DNA of 64,000 nucleotides. Origin: Flavobacteriales bacterium (GTDB taxonomy: Bacteria; Bacteroidota; Bacteroidia; Flavobacteriales_D; Crocinitomicaceae). The translations under genes were made by a program, and so were the position numbers. The stretch spans positions 1 through 64,000 of the forward strand of contig VEQH01000007.1 in the NCBI GenBank assembly GCA_018883325.1, given 5' to 3'. Shown here piece after piece: positions 63,101 through 64,000 of this stretch; position 1 is the stretch's first letter; each line of letters begins with the position of its first letter. Under the pieces are notes generated by a model. It did no database searches. It had not been told where the DNA came from and worked only from the letters and a program-made list of their open reading frames with translations.

Positions 63101-64000
63101 AAACCTGAAATTGTGGATGAAATAGCAAAAATTCAAGCGAAATACAATACTGATTTATCGAAAATTGAAACAGATTTAAAGCCAATTGAAGTTGTAAATG
63201 AAAAAATTTCGATTGAAGAAAGTTTGCTTCGAAACCTAAAACTATTACTAGCAAAGGAAACAAGCGAGGAACAAAAGGAAAAAATCAACGAATTGATTCA
63301 GTTCAGTAACGGTCGTTTGGAAGGTTTAAAACAAGAAAAAGCAAATTTAATTCAAGCTGCTACTGAAGTAAAACCAACGCCAGAAGTGAAGCCAGAAGTT
63401 GTTGATGAACTTGCAAAAATTCAAGCGAAATACAATACTGATTTATCGAAAATTGAAACAGATTTAAAGCCAATTGAATTAATAGATGAAAAAATAGCGA
63501 TTGAAGAAAGTTTGCTTCGAAACCTTAAACAACTACTCTCAAAGGAAACGAACGAGGAGCAAAAGGAGAAAATCAACGAATTGATTCAGTTGAGTAACGG
63601 TCGTTTGGAAGGTTTAAAACAAGAAAAAGCAAATTTAATTCAAGCTGCTACTGAGGTAAAACCAACGCAAACTGAACCTATAGTTAATCGTGATAATCAA
63701 GAAATTGAAAAAGAAAATCAAAAGCAAATTGAAGTTTTATCGAATCTTCAAAGCCAAAATGAAGAGAGAAGTAAAACCTTGAATCAAGCACTGAAATCAA
63801 AGAAAGAAGCCTTACTGAATACGACGAATCAAGCCGAAATTACTCGTTTGGAAAAAGAAGTTCGTTCTTTGGAATCACAAATTCAAACACAAAATAATCA
63901 AGCGTTTGTAAACGAAAAAAACAGCACGATTAAGAAAGAATTTCCAACTTATGAAGTGCTGACAGAATCGGAAAGAAAAGCTAAGATAGCAAGTTTAAAT
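60158..64000 (+). CDS. Large envelope protein with TPR, PD40-like and tandem coiled-coil repeats (partial)
   Basis: The frame is open to the window edge: 1281 codons without a stop. No ATG is present at the start; TTG at 60158 gives a good signal peptide (MRLFLLFLALNFIIDIQAQ), while TTG at 60137 or 60128 is also possible after the in-frame stop at 60125. TPR-like repeats cover about 20-140. A PD40-like segment near 247 has FLDEVEGILYFSSKGHGSIG and YDLF. A carboxypeptidase-regulatory-like domain (about 345-400) follows, then a long coiled coil including four 96-residue repeats from about residue 795. In Bacteroidota such layouts occur in OmpA/PorE-related envelope proteins; any C-terminal domain lies outside the window. 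Confidence 0.8.
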   Translation, partial: MRLFLLFLALNFIIDIQAQKEIEQKKRADTYFQNQQYALAISDYRQLLAQNQKNMEINFKYAACLFHTDDIKLSTRYFDLVLNQPEVPADAYYYRAKIYQHQYNFTKAIQLFTKYLELKPKKEQTFDAQTEINFCKQAKAAIGQPSSLKILARTISPGADFYTYYSFTTKKYSFYSIDDVFEKQNSKNNFKPTYAFLRGMRYRIFASYSDNTENGKDLFIQKKDEKGEWGKPVKLCAEINSTFDEDFPFLDEVEGILYFSSKGHGSIGGYDLFKVKYNLNENTCAELVNLGFPYSSPNDDYFFIPDDGTPNALFATNRNGNTAKIEIVKVEKEQKKVEMLFVKGIFSDLIDSQNTDLEISVKHKETGEVFGPIYTNKEGKYLICLPKDGIYSFQTKVTGSLTVFTKDVEITVPPKGKQFSQEIKYEMINSKEELTIISKITNEVADDEMDLLMFTQVGKLEVNAQTLQQQGISSTSDSQENKGEVNTESKENPLVEALLDKEIDIENQLKNQIVVQQLIRENETLIEEKQEEIVALRLTQSQQTSIEDKKKILEQLKSEEEELNQIVRETIILKELELSESQVVENKELLTKLTDLNKSLAEEQLKGENQKVKDLLTSNQLLVSAVTEKQIPTIEELITVKSNTVATNKATSEKELKDYQLQEQKILIEIEDLKLSKEGKSKKQIEEIDAVIYQKEKNLKTIRQVKENTQFTVDELIFKDLAFKENRDLAETINIKSGQVPNEDLQKPGSNYIAKFNNSTLTELVAENKNFTQTEAQKIAELEKAVVNPLPTSTDELAKIQAKYKTDLSKIETDLKLIEVINEKISIEESLLGNIKQLIAKETNEEQKEKINELIQLSNGRLEGLKQEKANLTQVATEVKPTPEVKPEVVDEFAKIQAKYNTDLSKIETDLKPIEVVNEKNSIEESLLRNLKLLLAKETSEDQKEKINELIQLSNGRLEGLKQEKANLTQVSTEVKPTPEVKPEIVDEIAKIQAKYNTDLSKIETDLKPIEVVNEKISIEESLLRNLKLLLAKETSEEQKEKINELIQFSNGRLEGLKQEKANLIQAATEVKPTPEVKPEVVDELAKIQAKYNTDLSKIETDLKPIELIDEKIAIEESLLRNLKQLLSKETNEEQKEKINELIQLSNGRLEGLKQEKANLIQAATEVKPTQTEPIVNRDNQEIEKENQKQIEVLSNLQSQNEERSKTLNQALKSKKEALLNTTNQAEITRLEKEVRSLESQIQTQNNQAFVNEKNSTIKKEFPTYEVLTESERKAKIASLN
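62540..63691 (+). repeat. Four tandem 288-bp repeats in the envelope protein gene
   Basis: The units start at 62540, 62828, 63116 and 63404, exactly 288 bases (96 codons) apart, at the DE(L/F/I)AKIQAKY codons. The encoded unit is a charged coiled coil with TDLSKIETDLK, IEESLLRNLK, EEQKEKINELIQ and NGRLEGLKQEKAN, ending in a Pro/Thr linker VKPTPEVKPE. Units 2 and 3 are the most alike; the fourth diverges at its linker, so its end is approximate. Confidence 0.9.

Noticed and set aside
62784-63263. Short open frames on the minus strand that recur every 288 bp
   Set aside because: They are copies of the antisense of the tandem repeat in the plus-strand coiled-coil gene and carry no independent coding signal.
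62540-63691. Regularly spaced repeats considered as a CRISPR array
   Set aside because: Period is 288 bp, the units are coding and in frame, and there are no unique spacers of about 30 bp or cas genes.
1-64000. tRNA, rRNA, insertion sequences and toxin-antitoxin or defence modules
   Set aside because: All intergenic gaps are short and none folds as a tRNA; no transposase, restriction, Cas or toxin family was recognised in any gene.

Overview
The window is AT-rich DNA from a member of the Bacteroidota, most likely a flavobacterial lineage. The evidence is direct: three proteins carry the gliding-motility/type IX secretion C-terminal domain, one has a PorP/SprF partner beside it, glutamine synthetase is the large type III form, an UpxY-type antiterminator heads a capsule operon, and many genes have TAnnTTTG-type -7 boxes. 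A placement near Fluviicola/Crocinitomicaceae is a guess from gene content. No rRNA, tRNA, CRISPR array or insertion sequence was seen. TTG and GTG starts are common; several are forced by an upstream in-frame stop.

Positions 70-17253 (minus strand) are one long surface-polysaccharide operon read right to left. It begins with an UpxY/NusG-like antiterminator and a WbpP-type UDP-sugar 4-epimerase. A terminator-like hairpin follows, then a nonulosonic acid (sialic/legionaminic type) pathway: NeuD-like acetyltransferase, NeuB, NeuC/LegG, a PtmE-like CBS-nucleotidyltransferase and NeuA. Next come a Wzx flippase, a GT2, a sialyltransferase-like enzyme with RTPLQ and LDDG motifs, a Wzy-like polymerase, a glutaminase-less asparagine-synthetase homologue, two ATP-grasp ligases, a GT4, a DUF354 protein and a deacetylase-like protein. 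The inferred product is a capsule or O-antigen-like glycan containing a nonulosonic acid and perhaps an amide or amino-acid decoration.

Positions 17337-24786 (plus strand) hold TrkH and TrkA for potassium uptake, Pcm, a receiver-AAA+ sigma-54 activator without a DNA-binding domain, a YfhO-like membrane protein and a VOC protein. Positions 24770-30993 are a second small glycan-type set: GT4, zinc-knuckle methyltransferase, full-length AsnB, deacetylase-like protein and GNAT. Positions 31001-37100 carry two paralogous repeat-rich type IX-secreted proteins and a GT4 with a low-complexity insertion, followed by alaS.

Positions 39881-60103 are mostly housekeeping: an ORF6N protein with two palindromes inside its gene, two methyltransferases, a candidate small RNA, a NUDIX hydrolase, a lipoprotein, GSIII, a PlsC-like acyltransferase, a DUF5522 protein, a PLP enzyme, the secreted PKD protein with its PorP/SprF partner, folP, DUF1599, a DoxX-thioredoxin protein, tpiA, prmA, a 1532-residue exported orphan and plsY. 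From about 60158 to the window end runs a partial envelope protein with TPR, PD40-like and coiled-coil segments and four tandem 288-bp repeats. There is no gene-free stretch longer than 300 bases.
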